64,000 nt of DNA from Macrothele yani (GCA_039090855.1 CM077022.1:70642971-70706970); one strand, 5' to 3'. Counted from the stretch's first letter, positions 9,729-21,844 are shown. Translations and numbers: made by a program. The notes: a model not told the origin generated them from the letters alone.

Positions 9729-10851
9729 CAAAGACCTTTTACATAGACTGGAAAACCATAAGTTAACCGGGCGACATTTGAAGTTCACCGTTGTGCGGCA
9801 AGAATCTGTCACATCTCGCTTAGGCTTCTCATCTCCTTTTCTAATCTTTCCCTTGAAATAATAGAGGTGTTTTAGTATTTTAACTGCAAGATAGTTAGCT
9901 AGTATCCTTTTGGACTTACTTTATCTCTAAATATTAAATTGCGGGACTCAGTTTTTACTGGAACCTTGTGTCATTTACAGTGACTTCCAGTTTCAATCTA
10001 GGCTTCTCACCTCCTTGTGTCATTCACCAGAGTACGTATGGCTCTAAAGTGAAGGCTTTACCATGACTTGCAGTTTCAATCTAGGCTTCTCACCTCCTTT
10101 TATATTTTCCGGGTCAAACATTGTGTCATTTACCATGACTTGCAGTTTCAATCTAGGCTTCTCACCTCCTTTTGTAATCTTTTCCAGGAAATAATAGAGT
10201 TGTGAGGCATATGCCTCGGCGGGATTCGAACAGACTTTTCATCCTGATTTGCTAACTCGCGTTTCTTTTCAGAGACTTTTCATCCTCAGGATTTGTAATT
10301 GTTTAAACTAAATTATATGAAGAAGGAAATTCGTTCTATCATATTCAATTTTACTTATTTTTCTCCCGTTTAGTAGCTATTACGAACTCATAATACTGAG
10401 GAAAAAACTTCCAAAATTAAAAGTTTTGTTCTCGGCAACTTCTCTTAAGAATAAACAAATGACCATATTAAGTGATTTTTGTTATTGTGAAATACGAATT
10501 TCATGCAACTAGATCATTCAGTTTGCAAGCAACTGAAGCCGAAATATATTTTACACGTACGACAAGCGAAGTTTCCCTTCAGTTATTTCATATCCCCCAA
10601 AATTACGATAATTATGTTTTCTTTAATCGGAAGTTAAAAGTCTAATTTATACTCCATTGAAGAAAATTAATACGCAGTATTAAAACATCGTAACATTTCT
10701 TCTTTCGTGCAGGTTAGAGCTTAATTAGCGTTGTGTATATAGGAGTAGGACACATGCCATTTTGCCGTACAAGCTCTGCAATAAAAATACCGCCAGCTGC
10801 TGCCACTCATTAACACAAGAGCTTTCAGTCTATGTATCTTAAAGGTCTTTG
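9729..10851. mobile_element. 1.12-kb hAT-like non-autonomous DNA element with 8-bp target duplication
   Basis: The ends are inverted: CAAAGACCTTTTACATAGAC on the left; read inward, the right end is CAAAGACCTTT, an AAGA variant, then TACATAGACTG. ATAAGCAG occurs immediately on both sides (9721-9728 and 10852-10859), and removing the element plus one copy restores the SINE sequence around it. The 8-bp duplication fits the hAT superfamily, but no transposase is present. The interior contains four degenerate copies of a GCTTCTCACCTCCTTTT-type repeat. Confidence 0.9.
9808..10200 (+). repeat. Degenerate internal tandem repeat
   Basis: CTAGGCTTCTCACCTCCTT or a close variant occurs near 9820, 10000, 10080 and 10150. 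The last three are preceded by GACTTSCAGTTTCAAT. Spacing varies from about 68 to 180 bp. The array lies wholly inside the 9729-10851 element. Confidence 0.7.
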
Positions 10852-11185
10852 ATAAGCAGTCGCCCGTCTCTAATTTAGGACCACTGGTTTCAGGGAAGGC
10901 AGAGAGCCAGTGCCGTAAGTTTTTTTTTTTTTTTTTTTGATTGGAGGTTTAACGACCACCGTGAGCAACTCAATGGGCTATAAGCAGTCGCCCGTCCCTA
11001 ATTTAGGGTCACTGGTTCCAGGGAAGGGAGAGAGCCAGTGTCGTAAGACAAACACAACATCCATGCCTCACCGGGATTCGAACCCGGACCCCTCACGGAC
11101 GAATGATCAGAGGCCAGCGCCTTAGACCACTGCGCCACCAGTGCCGTAAGTCAAACACAACATCAATGCCTCACCGGGATTTGCA
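10852..11185 (-). repeat. Remainder of split SINE copy 8, itself interrupted by copy 9
   Basis: 10852-10919 continues the SINE begun at 9672. After the nested insertion (10920-11137) it resumes at 11138 and fades out near 11185 just inside the B box (CACCGGGATTTG). The order of events is therefore: SINE first, then the DNA element and the second SINE in unresolved order. Confidence 0.88.
10920..11137 (-). repeat. tRNA-derived SINE, family 1, copy 9, nested in copy 8
   Basis: A minus-orientation copy lacking the outermost bases of its head. The exact 13-bp target-site duplication CCAGTGCCGTAAG (10907-10919 and 11138-11150) lies within the body of the older SINE. Confidence 0.95.
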
Positions 11186-11255
11186 CATCAATGAAACTAA
11201 CTTATAGCATGGGATACTTAATACTTGCTAAAATATAACCATAATTAAGCAATCC

Positions 11256-11470
11256 GCCGCCCCGGTGGCGCAGTGGTCTAAGGCGTTGGCCTCTGATCAT
11301 TCGTCCGTAAGGGTCCGGGTTCGAATCCCGGTCAGGCATGGATGTTGTGTTTGTCTTACGGCACTGGCTCTCTCCCTTCCCTGGAACCAGTGACCCTAAA
11401 TTAGGGACGGGCGACTGCTTGTAGCCCATTGAGTTGCTCACGGTGGTCGTTAAACCTCCAATAAAAAAAC
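11256..11470 (+). repeat. tRNA-derived SINE, family 1, copy 10
   Basis: A full-length plus-orientation copy inserted next to a fragment of the 9229-9655 fold-back family (11205-11250, TTAATACTTGCTAAAATATA). No clear target duplication. Confidence 0.9.
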
Positions 11471-11496
11471 AGCTTCTCGAACCGAAATATATATTC

Positions 11497-11684
11497 TTTT
11501 TTTTCATTATTTCGGGTTTAACGACTACAGAGGGCAATACGCAGTCGTTTGCGGGCCAGTTTTCCACCAGTGAAGTTAGAGAGCCAGTGCTGTAAGACAA
11601 ACACACCACCCATCCTTCATTAAGGTATATCTTGAATGAATTATCAGAAGCCAGTGCCTCAGATCACTCAGCCACCAGGGCAGC
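11497..11684 (-). repeat. Old, diverged family-1 SINE, copy 11
   Basis: Recognisable by GGGTTTAACGAC, AGAGAGCCAGTGC, GTAAGACAAACAC and CACCAGGGCAGC in the correct order. The B box is lost, so this is an ancient copy. Confidence 0.75.
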
Positions 11685-11961
11685 TGAGCTCTGCACCCAA
11701 TAATCAGTTTACGTTACGAGCCCCAGTACATACACATGAGCGGACTCTCACCTCTCATAAAATGTCAATGGCCCTTTGCGACGAAAAGAAAAATGTGCAA
11801 TAAGAAGAAATGAAAAAAATTATGCGATGATTTCCGCTTCACTGCGGTTTTTTTTATGCATACCGTAAAAAATGAACATTAATGTATTTTTGCCTAATTG
11901 TAATCACGGAATTTATAAAAATAAACTATATATACACCCACTATACTCAAAAAAGTAAAAC
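11685..11961. other. AT-rich spacer
   Basis: No gene or repeat recognised. Confidence 0.5.
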
Positions 11962-12210
11962 TTTTTTTTTTTTTATTATTGGAGGTTTAACGACCACCGC
12001 GAGCAACATATGGGCTATAAGCAGTCGCCCGTCCCTAATTTAAGGCCACTGGTTCCAAGGAAGGAGAGAGAGAGAGCCAGTGTCGTAAGACAAACAACAT
12101 CCAGGAAATAATGAGTTGTGAGGCATAGGCCTCAGCGGGTTTCGAACCAGGACCCAATTCTGACGAGTAATCATAAGCCAGCGCTTAGACCACTGCGCCA
12201 CAGGAGCGGC
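11962..12210 (-). repeat. Diverged family-1 SINE, copy 12
   Basis: Minus orientation. It shares tail, body and head with the family but has a duplicated GA-rich stretch (AGAGAGAGAGAGCC) and an added segment around 12110-12130. Confidence 0.85.
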
Positions 12211-12262
12211 ATAGTATAACTATACTAATGATCCGAATTTATTTGCGTAGAATAGAAATAAG

Positions 12263-12484
12263 TTTTTTTTTTTTTGATTGGAGGTTTAACGACCACCGTG
12301 AGCAACTCAATGGGCTATAAGCAGTCGCCCGTCCCTAATTTAGGGTCGCTGGTTCCAGGGAAGGGAGAGAGCCAGTGCCGTAAGACAAACACAACATCCA
12401 TGCCTGACCGGGATTCGAACCCGGACCCCTTACGGACGAATGGTCATAGGCCAGCGCCTTAGACCACTGCGCCACCGGGGCGGC
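12263..12484 (-). repeat. tRNA-derived SINE, family 1, copy 13
   Basis: A full-length minus-orientation copy with near-consensus boxes. Flanks AAATAAG (12256-12262) and AAATAAAAG (12485-12493) suggest the target duplication. Confidence 0.93.
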
Positions 12485-12575
12485 AAATAAAAGTTTCCAA
12501 GCTTTCGCACATTACCCAGATGGCTTTTTCAAGGAAGGTAAACAACTGAATAATAGAACGCTTCAACAATTTAAA

Positions 12576-12804
12576 CACCGTTCCTGTGGCACAGTGGTCT
12601 AAGCCCTGGCTTGTGGCCATTCGTCCAAGATGGGGTCCGGGTTCGAATCCCCGGTGAGGCATGAATGTTGTATTTGCCTTACGGCACTGGCTTTCTCTTC
12701 CCTGGAACCAGTGGCCCTAAATTAGGGACGGGCGACTGCTTATAACCCAATGAGTTGCGCACAGTGGTAGTTAAACCCCCACGCTAAATCAACAAAAAGA
12801 AAAA
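12576..12804 (+). repeat. Diverged family-1 SINE, copy 14
   Basis: Plus orientation. The A box is altered (TGGCACAGTGG) and the B box is intact. The exact 10-bp target duplication ACAATTTAAA lies at 12566-12575 and 12805-12814. Confidence 0.92.
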
Positions 12805-12869
12805 ACAATTTAAATGTGGTGACTTGACTGACAATAAATGGATACAAATGTGATTATTCATTCAAAAAA

Positions 12870-13390
12870 CGAGGCGTCATGGGTAATGTATATTATTGGA
12901 CAGATCTAACTTGCCTGGAGAGCTTTTGGAAGAAACTGCATAATTTTCAAGAGCAATATGCCATTATGTCTTGAAAGAGAAGTGTTTGATCAATGCATCC
13001 TTCCAGTGCTTACGTATGGTGCAGAGACTTGGACCTTAACTAAAAGAGACATACAAAGGCTGCAGACAACTCAAAGCATGGAGAGGTGCATGCTTGGTGT
13101 AACCAGGAGAGATAAGAAGAGGAACTCTTAGATCAGAAAAATGACAAGAGTGGAAGACATCATGATCAGAGTTAAATTCTTGAAATGGCAATGGGCTGGA
13201 CATACTGCTAGAAGGACAGACCGCCAAAATTTTAGATTGGATTCCAAGGGACAGAAAAGACCCAGAAGACCACACGGGAGATGGGTGGATAAAATTCAAA
13301 AGTATGAGGGAGTGACATGGAGACTGGCACAAGACATACTGCTGTGGAAGAAACTTGGGGGAGACCTTCGTCCAGCAGTGGATTGATAAT
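12870..13390 (+). mobile_element. LINE remnant (RTE-like reverse transcriptase, 3' end)
   Basis: Translations contain the C-terminal signature usual in RTE-like elements: LQTTQSMERCMLGVTRRD, then KWQWAGHTARRTD, then RRPHGRWVDKI and a final LGGDLRPAVD. The longest frame (13141-13386) is open, but upstream frames contain stops and shifts. It is a 5'-truncated, dead copy. A SINE was inserted right after its end. Confidence 0.85.
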
Positions 13391-13403
13391 GGTTGAAGAT
13401 ATA

Positions 13404-13602
13404 TTTTTTGATTGAAGGTTTAACGACCACCATGAGCAACTCAATGGGCTATAAGCAGTCGCCAGTCCCTAATTTAGGGTCACTGGTTCCAGGGAAGGGA
13501 GAGAACCAGTGCCGTAAGACAAACAACATTCATGCCTCACTGGGATTCTAACCCGGACCCCTTCACGAATGAACATAAGCCAGTGCTCAGACCACTGCGC
13601 CA
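13404..13602 (-). repeat. Diverged family-1 SINE, copy 15
   Basis: Minus orientation with body and tail clear. The head stops at TGCGCCA, and the B box has decayed (GGGATTCTAACCC). Confidence 0.88.
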
Positions 13603-13639
13603 ATATTTTTGAATGTTTAATTTGTGACTTACATCACTC

Positions 13640-14345
13640 TTAATATCCTTGGAGGGAGGGGGGGCTTAACCCCCTCCATGGGTGCGCTAATGCTCTCAAC
13701 GACGATTTACCAGCAACGTTTGGGCCGGCATTGTTGGAGACTGCTCGGGCGGTACATTCTACCAGCAAGACTTAATGGACGCACGTATGTAACGTTCTGC
13801 CAGAAATGCTGGATACTGTTCCTGTCACCACGTGTGCTTTCAGCAAGATCTCCCCCCCATTTCAGCAGAGCTGTCAAACATCTGCAGGGCACCTTTCTTG
13901 GGTGCTGGATTGGTTGTGGTGGACAGATTTGTTACCCACAGACTTTTTTATGGGGGTTATCTTAAAGGGCTCGTATACATAACTCCTGTTGCCTCTGATG
14001 AAGGCTTAGTAGGAAGTCGTGGCAGCTGGATGTTTCCGGGATACACCAAGCATTTTTGAGAATATTTGATAATCGATGCAGTGTCGTCGTGCATGTGTCA
14101 GTGCGTCTGGACGAAACTTTGAAAACCTCCTGTACAACTGTCCGTACCACCATTGTCCTGCCATGTGCGAGTAGTGTAAATAAAATTTACGTTTCTTGCT
14201 TGTCGTCCCTGTGCATTATGTACTATTTTAGGGGATGGTGTTTGCGTTGATATGTTCCTCTGCAATTTTTGTTCGTTTCTGTACCTGACTTTCCCTTCCA
14301 TTTTGTCAGCAGAATTTTGAATCGCCCTGTATAGAGTTTGTTATA
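13640..14345 (+). pseudogene. mariner-like transposase remnant
   Basis: Pieces of a mariner-superfamily transposase C-terminal half are spread over all three frames: NGRTYVTFCQK, then HFSRAV and WIGCGG, then FLWG, then LKGLVYITPVASDEGLV. Several indels separate them, so no functional protein is possible. Confidence 0.8.
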
Positions 14346-14424
14346 GACTCATTCGCACATCACTGCAAAATGGAATCAACGAAGACAGTCTGTATCTGTC
14401 GAAACAAATGTGGAAGTATCAAGC

Positions 14425-14636
14425 TTTTTTTTTTTGGTCTGAGGTTTAACTACCACAATGAGCACCTCAATCGGCTATAAGCAGTCACCCGTCCCTAATT
14501 TAGGACCACTGGTTCCAGGGAAGGGAGAGAGCCAGTGCCTTAAGACAATGCAACAACCATGCCCAACTGGGATTAAAACCTAGACCCATCTTGGACAATT
14601 GGTCAGAAGCCAGCGCTTAGACCACTGCAGGCAGCC
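14425..14636 (-). repeat. Diverged family-1 SINE, copy 16 (last in the cluster)
   Basis: Minus orientation with the tail, the body (GAGAGAGCCAGTGCC) and a decayed head. I find no further family-1 copy between here and 64 kb. Confidence 0.85.
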
Positions 14637-15080
14637 TTTTTTTCAGATATGAGGAGAGGAAAAGTATGAAACTGACGACGGTAATCCAGTCTTGCATCAA
14701 CGCAGAAAGGGAAAGATTTCACAGGCGGTTTTGAAATCTTTTCTTCTGCGTCAATCCAAGGCAGTGATCGATGGAATTTCGACCATTGCAACAGCCAATC
14801 GTCAACGAAAATCGGGAGAATATAACATTTATCCAGAGGGTGGGTGGGAGAGCTGAAAATCCAGTCTCCTGCTTAAATCTGGAGAGTTTGCACGTATGCC
14901 ACGCATTTGTGAAGAACATTTCTTTAATTTCTATGATGATATCCGATGCACTAATTATTTGTGGTCTATATCTGTTCCTGGAGTTCAAAGGGACATGTAC
15001 GCTATGAGTAAACAGGATTGCTTTAACTAACAAACCTGAAGCTGTTCATATTGCTAAGCTTTAGTCACTATAAATTTCAT
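14637..15080. other. Non-coding spacer
   Basis: Overlapping short open frames on both strands match nothing I recognise. No repeat seen. Confidence 0.4.
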
Positions 15081-15083
15081 TGT

Positions 15084-15560
15084 CCTGGGTGGTGGAATGG
15101 TAGCAGAGTCGCAGAATATAGACATACACTTGTATGCGGATAGTTTCCAAATTATCAGCAGACTTCGCAGATAGTTTTTGCTTGTAGATTAAAAAAATAC
15201 AAATGTTATTTACAGCAATTAAAACATTTACTCAGATTAATATATTTAATTCTATCTTAACGCGAGAACGTCGAACTATTTTTCACATCTTCCGATAGCG
15301 AGCTGTTTTTACAGACGTTTGTGGCCTCTTGATTTTATCACGGCCTGTACTTATATAAGAACTATAACAAAAGTTTTGTTTACATAGAAAGACTAAATTT
15401 TATTGCCAGGTTTCTCTTGCAGTTGCCAGTTATAAATTAAAATACATAAGGAAAAGATTTTAAAAGTCTATTTTTGAATTAAGTTGTTGAAAATGCTATA
15501 TATAATTTTTGAAGGTTCATTAACGGAACTGCTTTTCTAGATATAAAAACTTTCTTTAAT
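15084..15560 (+). repeat. Dispersed repeat beginning with a tRNA-like head; relative at 40.3 kb
   Basis: It starts GTCCTGGGTGGTGGAATGG, like the head of family-2 repeats at 55.2 and 57.4 kb. The part from about 15160 to 15460 (TTTTTGCTTGTAGATTAA, TTTGTGGCCTCTTGATTTT, ACAAAAGTTTTGTTTACA, AAGGAAAAGATTTT) recurs inverted at about 40320-40620. Confidence 0.6.
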
Positions 15561-15754
15561 TAGTCTTGTTTTCATGAGGTTCATAGTCCAATATTTTAAA
15601 GTTTTGGCCTTAAGGTCCATTTTACATACATCTTTGCGGATTCAGTCGTAATGTACTTTTGTTCTCTCTGGAATCTGTAATGTTTTGTTATTTATTGTTA
15701 TATTAATTTTTCTTTAAATTATCTTATTCTATTGTTATCTTGATTCACAGGTTT

Positions 15755-15955
15755 GCAGCAAGTTTTCTGTTCCAATGGTTATGTATGCAGATACATTTTA
15801 TTTTTATACAACTCTGGTCGTAGGTTCTATTCTCACTCCAGGACAATGCAATATTCAAGCTTTCTGAAGCACTACATGGAGAACAGTGAATTAAAAGGCA
15901 ATTCAATACCAATCTCATTGCTGAAAATAGACTGGCAATGTTAAGAAATTTGATA
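15755..15955 (+). repeat. Family-2 tRNA-like repeat copy
   Basis: Contains the degenerate B-box region (AGGTTCTATTCTCACTCC), AGGACAATGCAATATTCAAG, TTTCTGAAGCACTACATGG and AACAGTGAATTAAAAGG. The same order occurs at 25.7, 31.8, 55.2 and 57.4 kb. Confidence 0.65.
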
Positions 15956-15991
15956 CTACTTAAGGAATAAGAAAGATTACAGAAACTGAAC

Positions 15992-15997
15992 TTTATT
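15992..15997 (-). terminator. Candidate polyadenylation signal for the HOW/QKI transcript
   Basis: AATAAA on the minus strand. It lies beyond a long low-repeat stretch downstream of the last HOW/QKI coding exon and just before repeat DNA begins. Position is the only support; other AATAAA sites exist (for example 16490-16495). Confidence 0.25.
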
Positions 15998-18900
15998 GCA
16001 AAGAAAACAATTTTAAGTACATAAAAGAACATCACAATCAACAACAGTAATATAACTACAATTACGTAAATCCACAAAAAATTTGTTCAAGATCTGCATA
16101 ATATATAACTAAAGTGGGAGCTTAATCTTGCTCCTTTAATTTCAGAAACCAACACCCAATTTCCATTATCCATGACAAACTTTTTAAGTATACACAGCAG
16201 TATACATAGCTACAATAGTCAAAGCTCATATGAATAGAATATGTGTACAAATATGCCATTTACGAAATGACTAAGGCACATATAGCACCAAAATATGCAT
16301 GGCAAACATGAATAAAATGAGATTCACTACTTCCCAGATCTCAACATTTGAAACTAGTGCATTTTTACAACCAGCCTGCTAAAAAAAAAAACTGAACATA
16401 TGCACGAACAGGAACATGTAGCTTAAACCTTAAGTTTTTAAATTTAAATCTTGGGTAAAATGAATAATTGCTACATTTTACAACATACTTTATTGGTATG
16501 CTATGTGTTCCTTGGTGGAAAATCTTGTTGGGCCTGGTACTATCAATGGAAACATTTCAACATTTATGTAGCAGCTTTTTGTGTCATCTATAAGAAACTG
16601 CTATACAACTGTACATAATTTTTTTTTTCTGAACTGAAACACCTGCTATACTGAAGCGTACAATTGTAAAAGGTGGGATAGCAGAATACAAAGAGGGACG
16701 TACAGCTGTAGCAAATATACACTTAGCTTTTTCCAGATTACAGCTGTAATGTTTCCATAATTTCTTAACCCCACAGTAGATGCAGTTGCAAAACTATGCG
16801 AAAGTTGAATAAGTGTCAACTTGTTCAATGCAAAATTAAATTGTGACATGTTTTGTTAACTATGGACAGTAAAGTCAATTTCTGCAAAAAAAAAAAAAAT
16901 TAAGGGTCATTGGCACATTGTCATCATTTCTAACAATAAAGACTTAATTGTCTTTAATATTTCTTCCTGGAGGGAATGAATTTGAAGTGAATGATAAGTG
17001 AACAGATCACAGTATGTATGTCACAAATCAGCCACTTACTACACACTAATGGGTTGGTACACAAAATGCTAGAACACCTGATATGAATCTCACAATAGCC
17101 ATATAACAGAAAAAAAAACAACTTTAAAGATGTACAATAACACTATTGTTTGGCACTGAATGAAATGGAAAAGGAATTTTTTTCCATACTTGACCACAAC
17201 CACAATTACAATCATATGGTGAAAATAATGCAAATATTTAAGTACAATAACAAAATATATATAAAATCTTCGAGATTCTTCCTCACTTCTGGACAGTACA
17301 CACAGGCAGTTGATATGAGACCACATAACTACGTAGCACAAATGACACTGGTGTTAAATGCACAAATTTTCATGACTAATGTTAAAAAAAAAAAAAATAG
17401 CTGATCTTTCCAAATATTACTCAAAAATTTCAAGCACTATACTTCTGAGTATGAACTGTATCTGAAAAAACACTGCAGCTGCTGCAGCAATGTGCCAACA
17501 ACTGGATGGAATTTGAAAATAAACCAAAACTGTCACTTATTAACTACACAGGCTAACTGCAGTGAACTTAAGTAGAAACATTTCATTAAAAAAAGATAAC
17601 CATGTGGCACAAGGTGTTGAGATTGTGACTTAAAAAGAAAAGCCCTCTTTAACACCAACTTAAACTTGTCAACTAATCCAAATACATATTTAAAACAACT
17701 GTACAAAAACGCTAACTTTATTATAACAAATGCAACAAAAATGCTAGAACAGATCAGGTTTCTGAGCTACTCAAAAATTATGTAATTAGCATGATTTTTG
17801 GAAAATTAAAATGCTATTTGCATATTCTTAGAAAAAACAGTTTCAGATTTCTTGTACTAATAAATCAAACAATTCCACTCAATACTCTTAATTACACAAA
17901 TTCATGATGCAAAGGAAAAGAAACTAGAGCTATGTGTTGCACATACATGTTTAAAATTAAACAGGTGCAAGTAGCAGCAAAGTAAAAAACTAAAAATTCA
18001 GATTTTTAAAATGGGCTCTAAAAAAATAAAAACCTACCCTTCCATCAAAACTTAAGTTGCAAGTGATTATTGCAATCTAATTTGTACAGAAAATCTTAAG
18101 CTGAGGTAGCTAAATCTGAAATATCTAGATTCATAAAAATTTCAAACATGATTATTCCAGTGACAAAACAGCATAAAGAAAATGAGATTCACAATGTTTT
18201 ATATTAATTCATTATACTACTAACAAAAGATTCAATTTATACCTGATCAGAATTTAACAAGCCTGCAATTATGGTAAGAATGGTTCTGATTACATTTTGA
18301 CAGAACCTTAAAAGTATTCTCTGCTCAAAATGTAAAATTTTATTAAGTATTGAGCACGAAAATTAAATTTCAGGACAACCTGATTAGAATTTAACAAGTA
18401 CATATCACTTAAGAATTACAGTATGCACGATGAAGTTCTGAAATAACTTTAGAGCATTTTTCCTAGCTCTGCTCAAAACTACACTGGTTTCCATAAACTA
18501 AGCAACAAACCAAAAAATAGTGATAATTATGCAAAATATAGTTCAAGTTGCACGAAATTTTATATGTTACAGGGGAAGGCATAACAGCATCAATGTATGG
18601 AAGGCAAATGAGTGGCACTGGCAGTGCTTTATGCAAATGCACAAGACCTTAAAAAAAAAAAAACCCAGCTGTTTCGGAGGAAGTCTCCAATTCACGTGTG
18701 GCGGTGAATGACAAGATTTCGAGATGATTTTGTTAACATGGCTTCAAGACTCCGTTTACCAGCGGAGTTACGCTACAGAACAATAGGCCGACTCGAAGCA
18801 GGACAACAGCAGGTGGACGTCGCAAGATGGCTCAACGTCAATCGTTCTGTGGTCAGCAGGATGTGGCAGTTCCAAGCCAAGGGTGCAGCTTCCCAAAGGT

Positions 18901-21844
18901 ACAGTGAAGGGTAGGCCATGGGTGACAACCTCCATGGATGACCAGTATTTGTGGCTTTCGGCACAGCAAAACAGGACGGCTACACTGATTCAGCTCAGAT
19001 CTGTGCTTGTGGCAACCACTGGACGGATGGTATCAGCTTCGAGGATACACAGAAGGTTCCATGCAGGAGGACTATGTTGGCAACTGGTATTATGCACGCC
19101 TTTCACCCCCTGCCACCAGAGGGAATTTTTTAATTGGGCACAAATGCATGTGAACTGGATTTTCAATCAGTGGAAGTACGCCCTGTTCACTGATTAGTTG
19201 TGATACTGTTTACAGAGTGATTCTTGCAGAGTTTACATCTGTAGAGAGACCAGTATTCGCTATCTTCTCTCTAATCCAGGAAAGGGACACCTATGGGTGG
19301 TGGTCTGGTGTGGGCAGGCATGTCATTTAGGCGGCCATACCGACCTCTGTGTTGCAACATGGAAACCTAAATGCTTTGCTCGATCAATGGGCGCAGCTAC
19401 TCACGGAACTGCTAGACACCATAATTAACTGCATGGAACATCGCTGTTTGGGGTAACCACATTCCATATTGAAGTACCTTTTCCTATTTCATCTTGACAC
19501 CTATGTTTCTGTATTTTCATATTTGCATCACTCATACAAAATGTAAATGCTTTGTATCAAATGTAAATGCTTTGTATCATGTTCTTATGGTTTTTTGTTT
19601 TGTTTCATTTGGTCTGATAAAGTTTACCACCAAATTTCATCCAAGTCGGTTGCATACTTTTTGAGTTATGATTTTTGCATTTGTTGCTTAATTTATGGAA
19701 AACAGTATGATTTCACAAAAAGCAAAATTTTTTCTATTAAGTATTTTATCTAAAATTTCATTTCAATTTAACTAAATTTATATCAGTGTACAACCACAAT
19801 AAGTAATTGTAAGAAGTGCTTTCATTATATTTTGAAAGAACTTGAGTATTCTTTTTGCTAACACTGCTTGAAACAAATGTTTCAAATGCTTATGAATTTC
19901 ATAAAATGCAAAAATTTGAGTATTCACAAATTGAAATTTAAAACATTCAGTTTAATCTGATTGTACACCGACTAAATTTTAATCACAACACAAACTATGG
20001 TAAAGCATTGTTTTTACAACATTTTGAAACAAACTTTAAAGTATTTTTTGTTTATATATAAGTATTTCATTTGAAAATTACACAACTTATCCAACATGGA
20101 AACAAAGCAATATTTAAGTAGTTAGCATACTGTGTGACTGATTAAGTACAGAGCTGCATTTTGCAACACACACCATCACCTACATCTTTAAAACCCAGAA
20201 AATTATATTCAACTTACAAAATAATTTAAGGTAACCAAATTTTTTTTTTTTACTAAATAACAAAATGCTGAAATTTTAAAACTGAAATATTAAATTGGAA
20301 TGTTCTATCAGAGAATCAGCACATCACAGAACTGCACCAACATTAATGCACCAGATTAAAAAATATTTCATTGCATCAGGTTTGTTAGTGACAATCCATT
20401 CCCAGGTTACATTTCAGGAGGAGAGGTTTTTTCACTAACAGTAAGGCACTTTTAACAGTAGTATAGGGTTAACAACATCAGTAGTTTAAAGAAATAGCAC
20501 ACTTTACCACAGTACTTGGAGATTCAGAGCTGCAAAAGCACACCACTCTAGTGGCCACAAGGTTAGTTGATTATCTTCACAACAGAGGGAAGAGTGGTGC
20601 ACTGCACTAAATGGCTGGCAAGTGGATGACCTCAACAGCGGTGCTGCTGTCATGAGCATCAGTAGGAATCACAGGCAGGTGGGTTAGTACTCTCGGCTGT
20701 CAGGTGATGGTGGTGTCAAAGGCTGAGGTTAAAATGCGAAGAAAAAATTGTTAGTTATGTCAGAGGACACTACAGTTTATTTTGGCTAGTAATGTTACAG
20801 CATATACTGTGAAAAAAAGTAGTTCTCAAAACTTGGATCACTACCCATTTCCTCACAAATTCATTCAAAAGCATAAGAACATGCTTAACTATTATGATTT
20901 GAACATATCTCAAAGAATCACATTAATGGTTAAATGCTTATAACAACATGCTTCTTGGGCAACTAGTTATATGAAATTTTGTTTTGGACTAAATAAAAAA
21001 AGAAGCATGTTAAAGTTTTGAGAACCACTATTCAAGAATAAATAAAGTTGTTACATGAAGTATTATGGAAGTAATTTCAAAAATGTTAAGTTTTAGGAAA
21101 AAAGATGCAAATGTTTTAAAAATGACTGAAGAACAAAGCCATTATTAACACACTAAACATTGTTAATACAAGAAATTGTTTAAGGACAAAGAAAATTTAA
21201 GTGTTTTGACAAAGAAAAATTTTTTAGTTAGTACACACATACTGGGATAAAACTTCCACTAGTATCAAATATATTTTACCAAATGTGAAACAGATGCAGG
21301 GCAAAATGCTGAAGCCAAATTTTCTGATGTTATCTGCTCATAATCTGATGCTACACTACCAGACACACTAATTCTGTACTTAATGCAACATTTACAAATT
21401 ACTTACAATATAAAGATCAACCAGTACTTTTTGTAAAGCTATATAAGCTAAAAAACTAATTTTCAGCATATTTCAACAAGGAACAGTAGTTATCCCTAAA
21501 ATCACTCAGGTGGAATGGGAAGAACTTTAACACTTCATATATAAGAAGTGCAGCCATTACATCATGGTACTTCCATATTAATGGAGCATTTCATGCCCTG
21601 ATGTGTTAAAAAGAAACTGAACAGTCTAACAGTTAAAAGGACTTACTCATAAAACAGCTGGAATTAAACAAATTTCTTGTACACTTCCATTTTTGTATAA
21701 GTCTTGAATATTTTTGATTTGAAATTCAATTTAAGGATGAGGTGAGCAGTAAAAAGTTAATTTAACTGACCAATATACTCAATTTTAACTAATGGTGAAA
21801 AAATGTTAGTGATTGCCAGAAACTAACCTTTTATTAGTGATATT
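15998..21844 (-). other. Probable HOW/QKI 3' UTR or 3' flank
   Basis: AT-rich, without open frames of note. The only repeat seen is a decayed Tc1 element (18680-19450). Transcripts of this family usually carry multi-kilobase 3' UTRs, so part of this is probably UTR. At 20722 a CCTCAG acceptor-like site precedes a short open stretch (PLTPPSPDSREY then stop), a weak candidate for another terminal exon. Confidence 0.4.
18680..19450 (+). pseudogene. Tc1-like transposase remnant
   Basis: The N-terminal DNA-binding region is clear (ELRYRTIGRLEAGQQQVD, then ARWLNVNRSVVSRMW, 18708-18914). It is followed in shifted frames by TGRMVSASRIHRRFHAGGL and a degenerate catalytic region (FNQWKYALFTD then stop). 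Several stops and indels mark it as dead. Terminal inverted repeats were not identified. Confidence 0.85.
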
